Source of the DNA: an uncultured Myxococcales bacterium
Lineage (GTDB): Bacteria > Myxococcota_A > UBA9042
DNA length: 64,000 nt
Direction: 5' to 3'
Assembly (NCBI GenBank): GCA_903883645.1
Contig: CAISBR010000147.1
Span: 62,001-126,000, forward strand
This document shows positions 25,246 to 33,862 of this stretch, piece after piece. A model generated the notes under the pieces. The model was not told the origin of the DNA, made no database searches, and was given only the letters and a program-made list of their open reading frames with translations. The stretch's first letter is position 1. Each line of letters starts with the position of its first letter. The translations under genes were made by a program, and so were the position numbers.

Positions 25246-28200
25246 ATGTTCGAGCACCTAGTCGCCTTTTCGCTGCGCAACCGCATGGCGGTCATCGTGT
25301 TTACGCTGATCACGGCGATTGCCGGCTTTCAGGCGTTTCGCGGTCTGCCGGTCGAGGCCTTTCCCGATCCCACCGACACGCAAGTAAATATAATTACGCT
25401 GTATGACGGCCAGCCGTCCGAAGAGGTCGAGCGCCAGATCGGTCTACCCCTAGAGCGCGCGCTGAACGGCACGCCGGGCATGACGCGGCTGCGCAATATC
25501 AGCCTGTTCGGCCTGTCGTATGTGACGCTAACCTTTGACGATGCCACCGATGTGCTGTTTGCGCGGGCCCAAGTGCTCGAGCGATTGCGGGCGGCCGAGC
25601 TGCCCGAAGGCGCGATTCCGCAACTGGGGCCGCTGGCGACGCCGATCGGCGAGATCTACCGCTATACGCTCAAGGGTGCGCAAGATGACCCAATGAAACT
25701 GCGGACTTTGCAGGAGTGGTCGGTGCGGCCGCAGCTGATGCGCGTGCAGGGCGTGGCCGATGTGGTCAGCTATGGCGGACTGGTGCGCGAGGTGCATGTC
25801 GAGCCCAAGCCGGCGCAATTGGCCGCTTTTTCGCTGACGCTCGAAGACTTAGAGACGGCGCTGCGCAAGGCGTCGCAAAACGCGTCGGGCGGTGTGCTCG
25901 AGCGCGGCCACGAGCAGATCGTGATTCGCAGCGAGGGTTTGCTTAATAATCTAGACGATTTGCGCGAGACCCGTGTCGCCACCTTCCAGGGTACGCCGGT
26001 CCTGGTGCGCGACGTGGCGACGGTGACCGAGGGTTGGACGCCGCGGCAGGGCGTGGTCAGTCGCGCCCACGAGTACGACGCGGTCGAGGGCATTGTGCTG
26101 ATGCGGCGCGGCGAGAACCCGAGCACGGTGCTGGCGCGGCTGCGCGAACAGGTCGACAAGCTGAACGGTGGGCTGCTGCCCAAGGGCGTGACCATCTCGC
26201 CGTTTTACGACCGCACGGAACTGGTTGATACTACGCTAAAAACCGTGGGGAAGAACCTGCTCGAAGGCGCGCTGCTGGTGGTCTTTGTGCTTTTCGTGTT
26301 CTTACTCGACATTCGCGCGGCGCTGGTGGTGGCGGCGGTGATTCCGCTGAGCCTTTTGACCGCGTTCTTGTACCTGCGGCTGCGCGGCATGTCGGCGAAT
26401 TTACTGAGTATGGGCGCGATCGACTTTGGTATTATCGTCGACGGCTCAGTGGTGATCGTCGAGTCGATTGTGCACAGCCTGAGCCAGCACGACGGCGAGC
26501 ACGCCGAGCACAAGGGCACGCTGAGCGATCGCATTCGCCACGCGGTGGGCGAGGTGGTGCAGCCCACGGTGTACGCGCTGCTGATTATTATTGCTGCGTA
26601 TCTGCCGATTTTCCTTCTAGAACGTGTCGAGGGCCGCATCTTTGCCCCCATGTCAAACACGGTGGTGGCGGCGCTGCTGGGCGCGCTGGTGTTCTCGCTG
26701 ACCCTGGTGCCCGTGCTGGCGACGCTGGTGTGGCGCAAGCCCATGAAACATCGGGTTTCACCGGTGCTCAAGCTGGCGCAGTGGGTCTACACGCCGACGC
26801 TGGCTTGGGCGATCAAGCACCCGTGGATCGTGCTGGGCGCGAGCACGGCTGGGCTGGTGATTTCGCTGCTGGCCGTGCCCAAATTGGGTAGTGAATTCCT
26901 GCCCGAGCTGAACGAGGGCGCCATCTATGCCACGGTGACGCTGCCGTCGAACGTGAGCCTGGCGCAGGCGCGCACGCTGGTGCCCAGATTTACGGAACTG
27001 CTTGAAAGTCTGCCGGTTGTTGAAGAGGTGTCGACCCAGCTGGGCCGGCCCGAAGACGGCACCGATGCCAAGCTGAGCAACAACCTTGAGGCGTTTATCA
27101 AGCTGAAGCATCCGGCGCTGTGGCCCAAGGAATACAAGGGGATCGACGACGTGGTGCGCGCTGGCAACAAGGCGCTCGAAGAGATGCCGGGGCTCGACAT
27201 CGGGTTTTCGCAGCCGATTCGCGACAACGTGAACGAGTCGATCTCGGGGCAGCAGGGGCAGATTGCGGTCAAGATCTACGGCCACGACATGGCGTCGCTG
27301 CAGGCGTTGGCCGAGCAAACCAAGAACATTATTGCCAGAGTGCCGGGTGCGGCCGATGTGGGCCTGGTCAAGTCGGGCACGGTGCCATCGCTGAAAGTGC
27401 AGCCGTCGCGGGCGGCCCTGTCGCGCTATGGCCTGGATATGGAAGATTTTCAGCATCTTGTGCAGGCAGCGCTGGGCGGCTCGCCGGTGGGCGTGTTTTG
27501 GGACGGCGAGATGAAGTTCGACGTGGTGATGCGCTACCCGCTGGCGGCCCGCGACGACTTGGAAAAGCTGCGGAAATTGCGGATTGCCGTGCCGGGCGGT
27601 ACCTCGGTGCCGTTGGAAACGCTCGCCAAGACGGAGATTGGCTTTGGCCGGGCGTCGATCAACCGCGAAAATGGCCGGCGTTACATTGGTGTACGCATGA
27701 ACGTGCGCGGTCGCGACATGGGCTCGTTTGTGACGGAAGCGCAGCAAAAGGTCAAAGCCGGGGTGAAAATGCCCGACGATGTGCAAGTGGAGTGGGGCGG
27801 CGAGTTCGAGAACAAGGAACGGGCGATGGCGCGGCTGGCGCTGGTGGTGCCGGTGGCGCTTTTGCTGACGCTCATCCTGCTTTTCCAGGCGTTTGGCCAG
27901 CTGGCGCCGGCGACGCTGGTGCTTTTGAACGTGCCGTTTGCGCTGATCGGCGGCGTGGCGGCGCTGGCGTGGATGAACATGCCGCTGAGCGTGGCGGCGG
28001 CGGTGGGCTTTATCGCGCTGATTGGCCAGGCCTCGCTGAACGGTGTGCTGGTGCTAACCGCGGTGCTCGACAGGCAAAAACGTGGGCAATCCTTAGAGAT
28101 GGCGCTGCGGATGGGCTGCCAAGAGCGGCTGCGGCCCGTGCTGATGACGGCGGCGCTGGCGGCGCTGGGTCTGGTGCCGGCGATGCTGAGCCACGGCATT

Positions 28201-28365
28201 GGCTCGGAGACGCAGCGGCCGATCGCGGCGGTGATTGTGGGCGGCACGCTGTCGGCCTGCGCGCTGACGCTGATTGTGCTGCCGGCGATGTACGGGCTGG
28301 CGGCGCCCTTCTTGGCCAAGGTGAGCGGCACCAAGCTCAAGCGCTCGGCGAGCCAGGCCAGCTAA
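25246..28365 (+). CDS. Heavy-metal-type RND efflux pump (CzcA/CusA family)
   Basis: 1,039 residues, the normal length, with 12 predicted membrane helices and two large periplasmic loops. It is a proton-driven inner-membrane pump of the HME class, shown by the N-terminus FSLRNRMAVIVFTLITAIAG, AFPDPTDTQVNI, ALNGTPGMTRLRNISLFGLS and the helix-4 relay DFGIIVDGSVVIVES with its acidic residues. The second half repeats the fold (SIVFGRASINREN-like region GFGRASINRENGRRYIGVRM, then LQLAPATLVL). Divalent metal export (Zn, Co, Cd or Cu/Ag) is inferred from class only. It starts 30 bases after the adaptor in one operon. Confidence 0.95.
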   Translation: MFEHLVAFSLRNRMAVIVFTLITAIAGFQAFRGLPVEAFPDPTDTQVNIITLYDGQPSEEVERQIGLPLERALNGTPGMTRLRNISLFGLSYVTLTFDDATDVLFARAQVLERLRAAELPEGAIPQLGPLATPIGEIYRYTLKGAQDDPMKLRTLQEWSVRPQLMRVQGVADVVSYGGLVREVHVEPKPAQLAAFSLTLEDLETALRKASQNASGGVLERGHEQIVIRSEGLLNNLDDLRETRVATFQGTPVLVRDVATVTEGWTPRQGVVSRAHEYDAVEGIVLMRRGENPSTVLARLREQVDKLNGGLLPKGVTISPFYDRTELVDTTLKTVGKNLLEGALLVVFVLFVFLLDIRAALVVAAVIPLSLLTAFLYLRLRGMSANLLSMGAIDFGIIVDGSVVIVESIVHSLSQHDGEHAEHKGTLSDRIRHAVGEVVQPTVYALLIIIAAYLPIFLLERVEGRIFAPMSNTVVAALLGALVFSLTLVPVLATLVWRKPMKHRVSPVLKLAQWVYTPTLAWAIKHPWIVLGASTAGLVISLLAVPKLGSEFLPELNEGAIYATVTLPSNVSLAQARTLVPRFTELLESLPVVEEVSTQLGRPEDGTDAKLSNNLEAFIKLKHPALWPKEYKGIDDVVRAGNKALEEMPGLDIGFSQPIRDNVNESISGQQGQIAVKIYGHDMASLQALAEQTKNIIARVPGAADVGLVKSGTVPSLKVQPSRAALSRYGLDMEDFQHLVQAALGGSPVGVFWDGEMKFDVVMRYPLAARDDLEKLRKLRIAVPGGTSVPLETLAKTEIGFGRASINRENGRRYIGVRMNVRGRDMGSFVTEAQQKVKAGVKMPDDVQVEWGGEFENKERAMARLALVVPVALLLTLILLFQAFGQLAPATLVLLNVPFALIGGVAALAWMNMPLSVAAAVGFIALIGQASLNGVLVLTAVLDRQKRGQSLEMALRMGCQERLRPVLMTAALAALGLVPAMLSHGIGSETQRPIAAVIVGGTLSACALTLIVLPAMYGLAAPFLAKVSGTKLKRSASQAS

Positions 28366-28437
28366 CGGGACGTTGGTCGACAGCATCGACCGCCCTGCGC
28401 TACCCTTGTGCCACCCCACGCATAGAGGAGAGCGCCC

Positions 28438-29466
28438 GTGAGCAAGCAACAGCGCGACCGTATTGCCGAATTCTTGGCCGAGCCCACCGCCCATCGCGCC
28501 GTGGCGGTGCTGGCTTTTGTGGGGTCGCTGCTGTTGTTTCGGCATCTGGTGCTTTTGCTGGTGTTTTTTGTAGCGTTTGCCCGCTCGCTGGGCTGGCTGC
28601 TCGACCGGCTGCAGCCGCGGCTAGGCTTGAAACGTGGCGCGGTGCTGGGGCTACTTTTGCTGGTGGCGACGCTGGTTACGGGGCTGCTGGCCTGGCTGGG
28701 GGCGGCGACGCTGATGGCCCAGGCGGTCGAGCTGCGCCACACCCTGCCCGAGCGCATCGCCCAGTGGCGCGAGCTGCCCGAAGCCCATGCGCTGCAAGCG
28801 CACTTGCCCGATACGCAAAAGCTGGTCGAGGGTGTGCAACACTACGCCGCCGACGCGGTGGGCTGGCTGGCGGCGCTGGGTCACGCGCTGATTTACGTGG
28901 TGATTGGGCTCATCTTGGCGGTGGTCTACACGCTAGAACGCCACGAGATCGAGCAGTTTTCACAGGGCCTGCCCCCGCACTCGCTGCAAGGCACGCTGGT
29001 GCGCTGGCTGGGCCACACGGCCGATGCGGTGGTGGTCACGCTGCAGCTGCAGGTGGTGGTGGCGCTGTGCAATGCGGTGCTGACGTTGCCGCTGCTGGTG
29101 GTGCTGGGCATCCCGCATATCCCCGCGCTGACGCTGCTGATTTTTGTGTCGAGCTTGGTGCCGGTGGTGGGCAACCTGCTGTCGGGCGCGGTGCTGGCGT
29201 ACTTGGCTTGGCAGGTGCACGGCGGGCTGGGCGTGGGGCTGTTCTTGGGTCTTACCGCGGTGTTGCATAAGATCGAGTCGTACTACCTAAACCCGCGGCT
29301 GACGGCGCGGCACGTGCGGCTGCCCGGCTTTGTGCTGATCCTGAGTCTGCTGGCGTGGGAGCATCTGCTGGGGTTTGCAGGTCTCTTTGCCTCGTTTCCG
29401 TTCTTGTTTGTGGCGGGGCGCATCGCGGCGGAGTGGCGCGCCGAGCGGGCCGAAGAGGCGGCGTAG
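28438..29466 (+). CDS. AI-2E/PerM-family membrane permease
   Basis: 342 residues starting at GTG, with GAGGAG seven bases upstream. The protein has about seven hydrophobic segments in the family arrangement: two N-terminal helices (LLFRHLVLLLVFFVAFARSL), a charged soluble region (HTLPERIAQWRELPEAHALQ), then a helix cluster ending VLILSLLAWEHLLGFAGLF. PerM relatives are putative antiporters or autoinducer exporters; substrates differ widely, and neither is proven here. It follows the RND pump on the same strand after 72 bases, so co-transcription is possible but not required. Confidence 0.85.
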   Translation: MSKQQRDRIAEFLAEPTAHRAVAVLAFVGSLLLFRHLVLLLVFFVAFARSLGWLLDRLQPRLGLKRGAVLGLLLLVATLVTGLLAWLGAATLMAQAVELRHTLPERIAQWRELPEAHALQAHLPDTQKLVEGVQHYAADAVGWLAALGHALIYVVIGLILAVVYTLERHEIEQFSQGLPPHSLQGTLVRWLGHTADAVVVTLQLQVVVALCNAVLTLPLLVVLGIPHIPALTLLIFVSSLVPVVGNLLSGAVLAYLAWQVHGGLGVGLFLGLTAVLHKIESYYLNPRLTARHVRLPGFVLILSLLAWEHLLGFAGLFASFPFLFVAGRIAAEWRAERAEEAA

Positions 29467-29474
29467 CGTAGTTC

Positions 29475-29489
29475 GCGAAATTATTTCGC
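29475..29489. repeat. 15-bp near-perfect palindrome between convergent genes
   Basis: GCGAAATTATTTCGC pairs 7+7 around a single central base. It lies 8 bases after the permease stop, between two convergent genes. It could be a protein-binding dyad or transcript-end hairpin; no T-run follows, and it does not match the dif core I know. Confidence 0.4.
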
Positions 29490-29590
29490 ACGACCCCCGT
29501 AATTTGTTGCAGGCCCATCGCCAACACCGCGCTATGCCATAGCAAGTGCCCTAGTGGTCGCGGCTAAGTGTCAAAACTGATCTCGGAAAA

Positions 29591-30616
29591 TTAGGCCCGA
29601 TTCGGCCGAAGTCGCACCAAAGCCGCCCAGGCATTGCCCGAACATACCCGTGCGATGCGCTGTTCATTCCAGCCGCGTTCGAGCATCGCCGCCACCAGCC
29701 GCAGGTGCCCCAGGCCATCGCGCAGCTCGCCGGGCGGGGTAATCGCGCCGTCGAGGTCCGTGCCAATCGCCGCCACCGCTTCGCCGCCGACTGAAATAGC
29801 GTGCTCGGCGTGGATCAGCATGGCACCCAGCGTCGAATCGCCCAAGAAATTGCTGGCGGCAATGATGCCCACTACCCCGCCGCTGTCACCAATGGCGCGA
29901 ATTTGTTCGTCGCTCAGGTTGCGCCAGTGCGGGGCAATGCCGGCGACGCCGGTGTGGGTGGCGACGAGCGGTCGGTCGCGGTCGTGGCAGGCCACGGCGT
30001 CCCAGAAGGTCTGCGGGTGGGCGTGGGCCAGATCGAGCCAGACGCGGTGGCGGTCCATGGCGGCAATTACCTCGCGGCCGCGGGCGCTTAGGCCCTTGTT
30101 GCGCTTGAAACTCAGCGGACTCGAGCTCGCGCCCAGCCCCGAGTCGGTCAGATGCACCAAGGTGGCGCGGGTGAGCCAGCCGTCGGCGAAGATCGCGTCG
30201 AGATCCCCAGCACTTTGCCACGCATTGGCCCCCTGCACCGCCGGCAAGATGGCGTGGCGACCGCTGGCGATTACGGCATGCGCCTGCTGGGCAGTCTGGG
30301 CAAAGGCCACCTCGCTGGGATGCTGGGCCACCCACGCAGAAAACGCTTGGCGATTGAGGGAGTAGGTGGCCTCGCGCGACGCCGCCGTACGGAAGGGATT
30401 GGTGGTCAGCGACCAGCCCGCCGCCGTCACCCCCGCCTCGCGCAGCCGCGGCAGGTCTAAATGGCCAAAGAAATGCCCGCGCAGCAGCCCCAAGCCGTGG
30501 CGAGCGGCGGGGTCGTAACCCCATAACCGCTTAGGAATCCACGTGTCGATATGCAAGTCGACCAGACCGTGCTGGGCCAGAAGCGTGCGGGCGGTTTCGA
30601 GGTGCTGCGGCGGCAT
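29591..30616 (-). CDS. M19 (renal) dipeptidase family protein with altered metal ligand
   Basis: 341 residues, ATG preceded by AGGAG. The TIM-barrel metal ligands are mostly intact: His22 and Asp24 (VDLHIDTW), His198 (LDLAHAH), His221 (VATHTGV) and Asp287 (IGTDLDG). The bridging Glu, normally in an EGG/EGA motif on strand 3, is Gln128 here (LPAVQGANAW). Members hydrolyse dipeptides, often with a D-residue at the C-side. With Gln in place of Glu the dinuclear zinc centre may be weakened or mononuclear; some family relatives share this change, so loss of activity is not certain. No signal peptide; cytoplasmic. Divergent from the next small membrane protein. Confidence 0.88.
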   Translation of the reverse strand: MPPQHLETARTLLAQHGLVDLHIDTWIPKRLWGYDPAARHGLGLLRGHFFGHLDLPRLREAGVTAAGWSLTTNPFRTAASREATYSLNRQAFSAWVAQHPSEVAFAQTAQQAHAVIASGRHAILPAVQGANAWQSAGDLDAIFADGWLTRATLVHLTDSGLGASSSPLSFKRNKGLSARGREVIAAMDRHRVWLDLAHAHPQTFWDAVACHDRDRPLVATHTGVAGIAPHWRNLSDEQIRAIGDSGGVVGIIAASNFLGDSTLGAMLIHAEHAISVGGEAVAAIGTDLDGAITPPGELRDGLGHLRLVAAMLERGWNEQRIARVCSGNAWAALVRLRPNRA

Positions 30617-30730
30617 AGCTGGCTCCTGGGCATGGGCGGCGATCGTGCCATGATGCGCGCGGCCCTGCTACTGTATCGGAATGCCGGGCTCGCCCAAGGG
30701 TTGCAGATATGGACGGCGAAGAGGCTGACG

Positions 30731-31396
30731 ATGCGAGCGATCACGTTGAGTTTGTTAGTGCTTACCCAGGCGTGCGGCGTGCACTATTTGGCCCCGCTGC
30801 CGCTGCCGCCGCAGGCCACGCCGGCTGTGAGCCTGGTTGGGCGTACCCCCGCCGCGGGCGAGACGCTGGTCGAGCTTGAAGTGATGGGTGAGCCGGCGCG
30901 CGTCGACCGGATTGTGGGCCGCCAGCAGTACCCGCAGGTGACGTATTCGGGGCGCGGCCGCTATAGCCAGAGCCTGGTGCCGACCCTGCAGACTGTGCCG
31001 CTTTGCCAGGCGCCGTGCGTGGTTTCGCTGCCTCCGGGCGACCACGAGCTGCTGTTTACGGGGCTGGACCCGGCCACGCTGTCGACTAGCTCGGCGTTTG
31101 TGCGGGTGGGCAGCGAGCCGGCGGTGGTGCGCCACGTCATGGGCTACCGCGAGGACCACACCGGGCGGATGGTGGCGGCGATTCTGCTGGGAAGTCTGGC
31201 CTTTTCGACGGGTCTGACCGGCACGGTGTTTGTGGCGGTCAACAGTCAGGTCAAGGGCGACGAGGCGCAGCTGGGCAACTTGGGGCTGACCCTGGCCGGC
31301 GTGGGGCTGCTGGCGGGGGCGGCGGCGGTGCTGCTGGGGCTGAATTCCGAGACGGTGGTGCAGCCGGGGGCGACGGCGGTGTATCCGGCCCACTAG
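30731..31396 (+). CDS. Small exported membrane-associated protein
   Basis: 221 residues from the ATG at 30731; the frame is open upstream but overlaps the divergent dipeptidase. The N-terminus MRAITLSLLVLTQACGVHYL is signal-like, with a Cys at 15 in an imperfect lipobox (LTQAC), so lipidation is possible. Residues 25-140 are short beta strands (LVELEVMGEPARV, VVSLPPGDHELLFTG, the latter resembling a PEGA-type turn). Two hydrophobic helices close it (MVAAILLGSLAFSTGLTG and LGLTLAGVGLLAGAAAVLLG). Family not recognised; an envelope protein is the safest reading. Confidence 0.72.
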   Translation: MRAITLSLLVLTQACGVHYLAPLPLPPQATPAVSLVGRTPAAGETLVELEVMGEPARVDRIVGRQQYPQVTYSGRGRYSQSLVPTLQTVPLCQAPCVVSLPPGDHELLFTGLDPATLSTSSAFVRVGSEPAVVRHVMGYREDHTGRMVAAILLGSLAFSTGLTGTVFVAVNSQVKGDEAQLGNLGLTLAGVGLLAGAAAVLLGLNSETVVQPGATAVYPAH

Positions 31397-31558
31397 TCGG
31401 AGACTCGACACGAAGCACTCTTGTGTCAGAACCATGATTTGCAAATGGAATTGACCCCTATCGTGTTGCTTATCAGGCCCCTGCCGATTGACGCCCCGCC
31501 CGCGCCGGCGCACAGTGCCGCCCCGCCGCACGTTTGGCAGGGGAGTCGCAGCAAGACC

Positions 31559-32338
31559 ATGGAACGCATTCGCATTGAACACGACGGGCCGATCGCGACC
31601 ATCGTGTTGGACTATCCGGCCAAGCGCAACATTCTGAGCAGCGCCTTAGTAGCTGAATTGGTGGCGGCGTTTGCCCAGTTTACCGCAGCGAAGGCGCGGG
31701 TGGTGATTTTGCGGGCGGCGCCGGGCGTCAAGGTGTGGTCGGCCGGGCACGACATCGCCGAGCTGCCCGAAGGTCGCCGCGATCCGCTGGGTTGGGACGA
31801 TCCGCTGCGCGAGGTTATCCGCACGATCGAGACGTTTCCGGCGCCCGTGATCGCCCTGGTCGAGGGTGGCGTGTGGGGCGGCGCGGTCGAACTGGTGCTG
31901 GCGTGCGACATGATTCTGGCTACGCCGAATACGACGTTTGCTGTAACTCCAGCGCGTTTGGGCGTGCCCTACAACATGAGCGGCATGATGACGTTCATGA
32001 GCGCGGCGAGTCTGCGCATCGTGCGCGAGCTGGCGTTTACGGCGCGGCCCATCGATGCGGCGCGGGCCGAGCGGGTGGGCATGATTAACCATGTGCTAGC
32101 CGCCGAGGAAATCGATGCCTTTGCTCTGGATATGGCCCAGGCGATTGTGGCGAACGCGCCGCTGTCGATCCAGGCGATGAAAGAGGAATTGCGGGTGTTG
32201 GCGGGTGCTAAGCCGCTGACGCCGCGCGGTTTTGAGAAGATTCAGGGGATGCGCCGGCTGGTGTACGACAGCCGCGACTATGTCGAGGGGCTGCGGGCGT
32301 TTAAAGAGAAGCGGAGGCCGGTTTTTACGGGGGAGTAG
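31559..32338 (+). CDS. scpB: Methylmalonyl-CoA decarboxylase (ScpB/YgfG-type crotonase)
   Basis: 259 residues, essentially the length of E. coli ScpB/YgfG. It decarboxylates methylmalonyl-CoA to propionyl-CoA. Recalled similarity to ScpB is strong and local: SAGHDIAELPEGRRDPLGWD, DPLREVIRTIETFPAPVI, VEGGVWGGAVELVLACDM (oxyanion-hole loops), MKEELRVLAGAKPL and KIQGMRRLVYDSRDYVEG near the C-terminus. The ATG at 31559 is favoured over upstream codons because the family start MERIRIEHDGPIAT begins there; GGGGAG lies 14 bases upstream. No sbm/argK/scpC genes are adjacent, unlike in E. coli, so here it stands alone. Confidence 0.93.
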   Translation: MERIRIEHDGPIATIVLDYPAKRNILSSALVAELVAAFAQFTAAKARVVILRAAPGVKVWSAGHDIAELPEGRRDPLGWDDPLREVIRTIETFPAPVIALVEGGVWGGAVELVLACDMILATPNTTFAVTPARLGVPYNMSGMMTFMSAASLRIVRELAFTARPIDAARAERVGMINHVLAAEEIDAFALDMAQAIVANAPLSIQAMKEELRVLAGAKPLTPRGFEKIQGMRRLVYDSRDYVEGLRAFKEKRRPVFTGE

Positions 32339-32350
32339 CTGGCTGTGCCG

Positions 32351-32379
32351 TTGAGTCACCTTGCCGCGTAAGTTATACT
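32351..32379 (+). promoter_or_regulatory. Sigma-70-like promoter for the DUF2330 gene
   Basis: TTGAGT at 32351-32356 and TATACT at 32374-32379, separated by exactly 17 bases, 49 bases before the ATG. Both hexamers are close to consensus and the region is AT-richer than its surroundings. The only such clear match on this strand. Confidence 0.7.
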
Positions 32380-32428
32380 CCTCGCGTTGCTCCAAGCGAA
32401 CACGCTCACCCATCTTAGAGGTCACCCC

Positions 32429-33550
32429 ATGCGCAAGAACCTGCTTTTACTCGCTCTTTTTGTGTCATTGCTGCCTGCGCGGCCTAGTCTCGCGTGCATT
32501 CACGCCCCGTCGGAGAACGCCGATGTCGCGCAAGACCGGCTCGAGGCGGGAGTATTTTACTCGAAGGGGCGCGAAGTCCTTGTCTTGTCGTCCGAAATCA
32601 CGGTCGGCACCAAGGGTCCGGCGTCGCTCGGCTGGGTGACGGCGGTGCCGGCCCAACCCGATGCTTACGGCACGGTAGATGCACAATTTCTAAAAGATCT
32701 CGCTGATTTTGTGCTGCCCAACCAGCAAAATAGCTACGACGGCGACGCGGGTAGCAGCGATGGCGACACATCCAAGGGCGGCATCGACATCCAAGTGCCA
32801 GTCAAGGCGGGCCCGTACACGATTACGGCCATCAAAGTCAGCGGCGCCGATGGGGTTGCCGCGCTGGCCACCTGGCTCAAAGACAACGGCTATGTCGCGC
32901 TACCTATCGAAATTTCTAAGTATTATGCCGACGCGGGCTGGACGTTCTTGGCGGTCAAAGTCACGCCCGACACCGCGCAGACCGCGCTGAACGCCGGCGT
33001 GCTGCCTTCGCTGCGCATCGACTTCAAGTCGCCGAACGCGATTGTGCCCTTTAAGATGGAGGCCGGCAGCCCCAAATTTGACTCGCGGGTGGTGGTGCTA
33101 AGTGACATGGAGCCGACCAATACCGCCGACTTGGCCGATTGGGGCTTTCAGCCGCCAGTTAAGCGCAAGCTCGCCGAAGTGCCGGCAGCGCTGACGAGTC
33201 AGCTGGCCACCGTTGCCCCTGGCATGGATTTTTCGGCGACTGCGGCGTGGCAAGTGCTGGGCCTTCGCCCAGAGGCGCCGCTCAACCAAACAGGTACCGA
33301 AATCCTGAAGTGGAAGAACGACTTTCACCTGGTCATGGCGTCGGTGATTGCGCCGCAGGGCGATACCGTGAGTGGGGATTCGACTACAGGCACCGCAGAC
33401 GCTGGTACGGCCACGGCCGCGAGCAGCAGCTCTAGCTCGGGGTGCCGTGCGGCGCCGGTGGCGGGTGCGGACCTGGCGGGCCTGCTGACCGGGCTGGCAG
33501 TGGCGGCGCTGGCAGTGGCGGCGCTGGCGGTGCGGCGGCGGCGTGCCTGA
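32429..33550 (+). CDS. DUF2330 exported protein with MYXO-CTERM-like tail
   Basis: 373 residues; ATG at 32429 with AGAGG upstream. Sec signal (LLLLALFVSLLPARPSLA) is followed at once by CIHAPSENADVAQDRLEAGV, then strands LVLSSEITVG and SLGWVTAVPA, the layout of DUF2330 proteins, which begin with a Cys near the mature N-terminus and a W-x-x-P-V-P-like strand. Function of the family is unknown. The end is a Ser run, GCRAAPVAG, a hydrophobic helix (LLTGLAVAALAVAALAV) and RRRRA, a textbook MYXO-CTERM arrangement for envelope anchoring. A strong promoter lies just upstream, so it is probably a single-gene unit. Confidence 0.88.
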   Translation: MRKNLLLLALFVSLLPARPSLACIHAPSENADVAQDRLEAGVFYSKGREVLVLSSEITVGTKGPASLGWVTAVPAQPDAYGTVDAQFLKDLADFVLPNQQNSYDGDAGSSDGDTSKGGIDIQVPVKAGPYTITAIKVSGADGVAALATWLKDNGYVALPIEISKYYADAGWTFLAVKVTPDTAQTALNAGVLPSLRIDFKSPNAIVPFKMEAGSPKFDSRVVVLSDMEPTNTADLADWGFQPPVKRKLAEVPAALTSQLATVAPGMDFSATAAWQVLGLRPEAPLNQTGTEILKWKNDFHLVMASVIAPQGDTVSGDSTTGTADAGTATAASSSSSSGCRAAPVAGADLAGLLTGLAVAALAVAALAVRRRRA

Positions 33551-33862
33551 GGCGGCGTGCGGCGCGAAGGTCTGACCAGCCATACCGGACGCCGACAGTC
33601 CTAGCGCTCGCGGGCACCACATGGCGCAGATTCGCCGAAAACCAGGGCGATTTTCAGAACGTGTCTCTCGGCGCAGAAAAGGCCCGACACCCAACGCAAA
33701 CCGGGTACCGCCGCTCTGTCTCGCCGCAACCTGTAGCAAATTCACAACCGGTCACAACGACAGCAGGTCGTACTAGTTGCGCCGCAGCATACGCCCAAAA
33801 ATGCCCGCGCGCCGGCAAGGCCAAAAACTCGCCACCCCACCCTGCTGTGGCATCCTAGCCCC
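33551..33862. other. 312-base gap before the recombinase gene
   Basis: Between the DUF2330 stop and the XerC/D-type start I see no plausible gene, no T-run hairpin and no clear -35/-10 pair. Short open frames are shadows of low coding quality. The stretch CACAACCGGTCACAACGA near 33740 has a short direct repeat of CACAAC, of unknown meaning. Confidence 0.45.

Noticed and set aside
29475-29489. Palindrome considered as a dif site for the Xer recombinase
   Set aside because: It lacks the two 11-base arms with 6-base centre of known dif sites and lies 4 kb from the gene.
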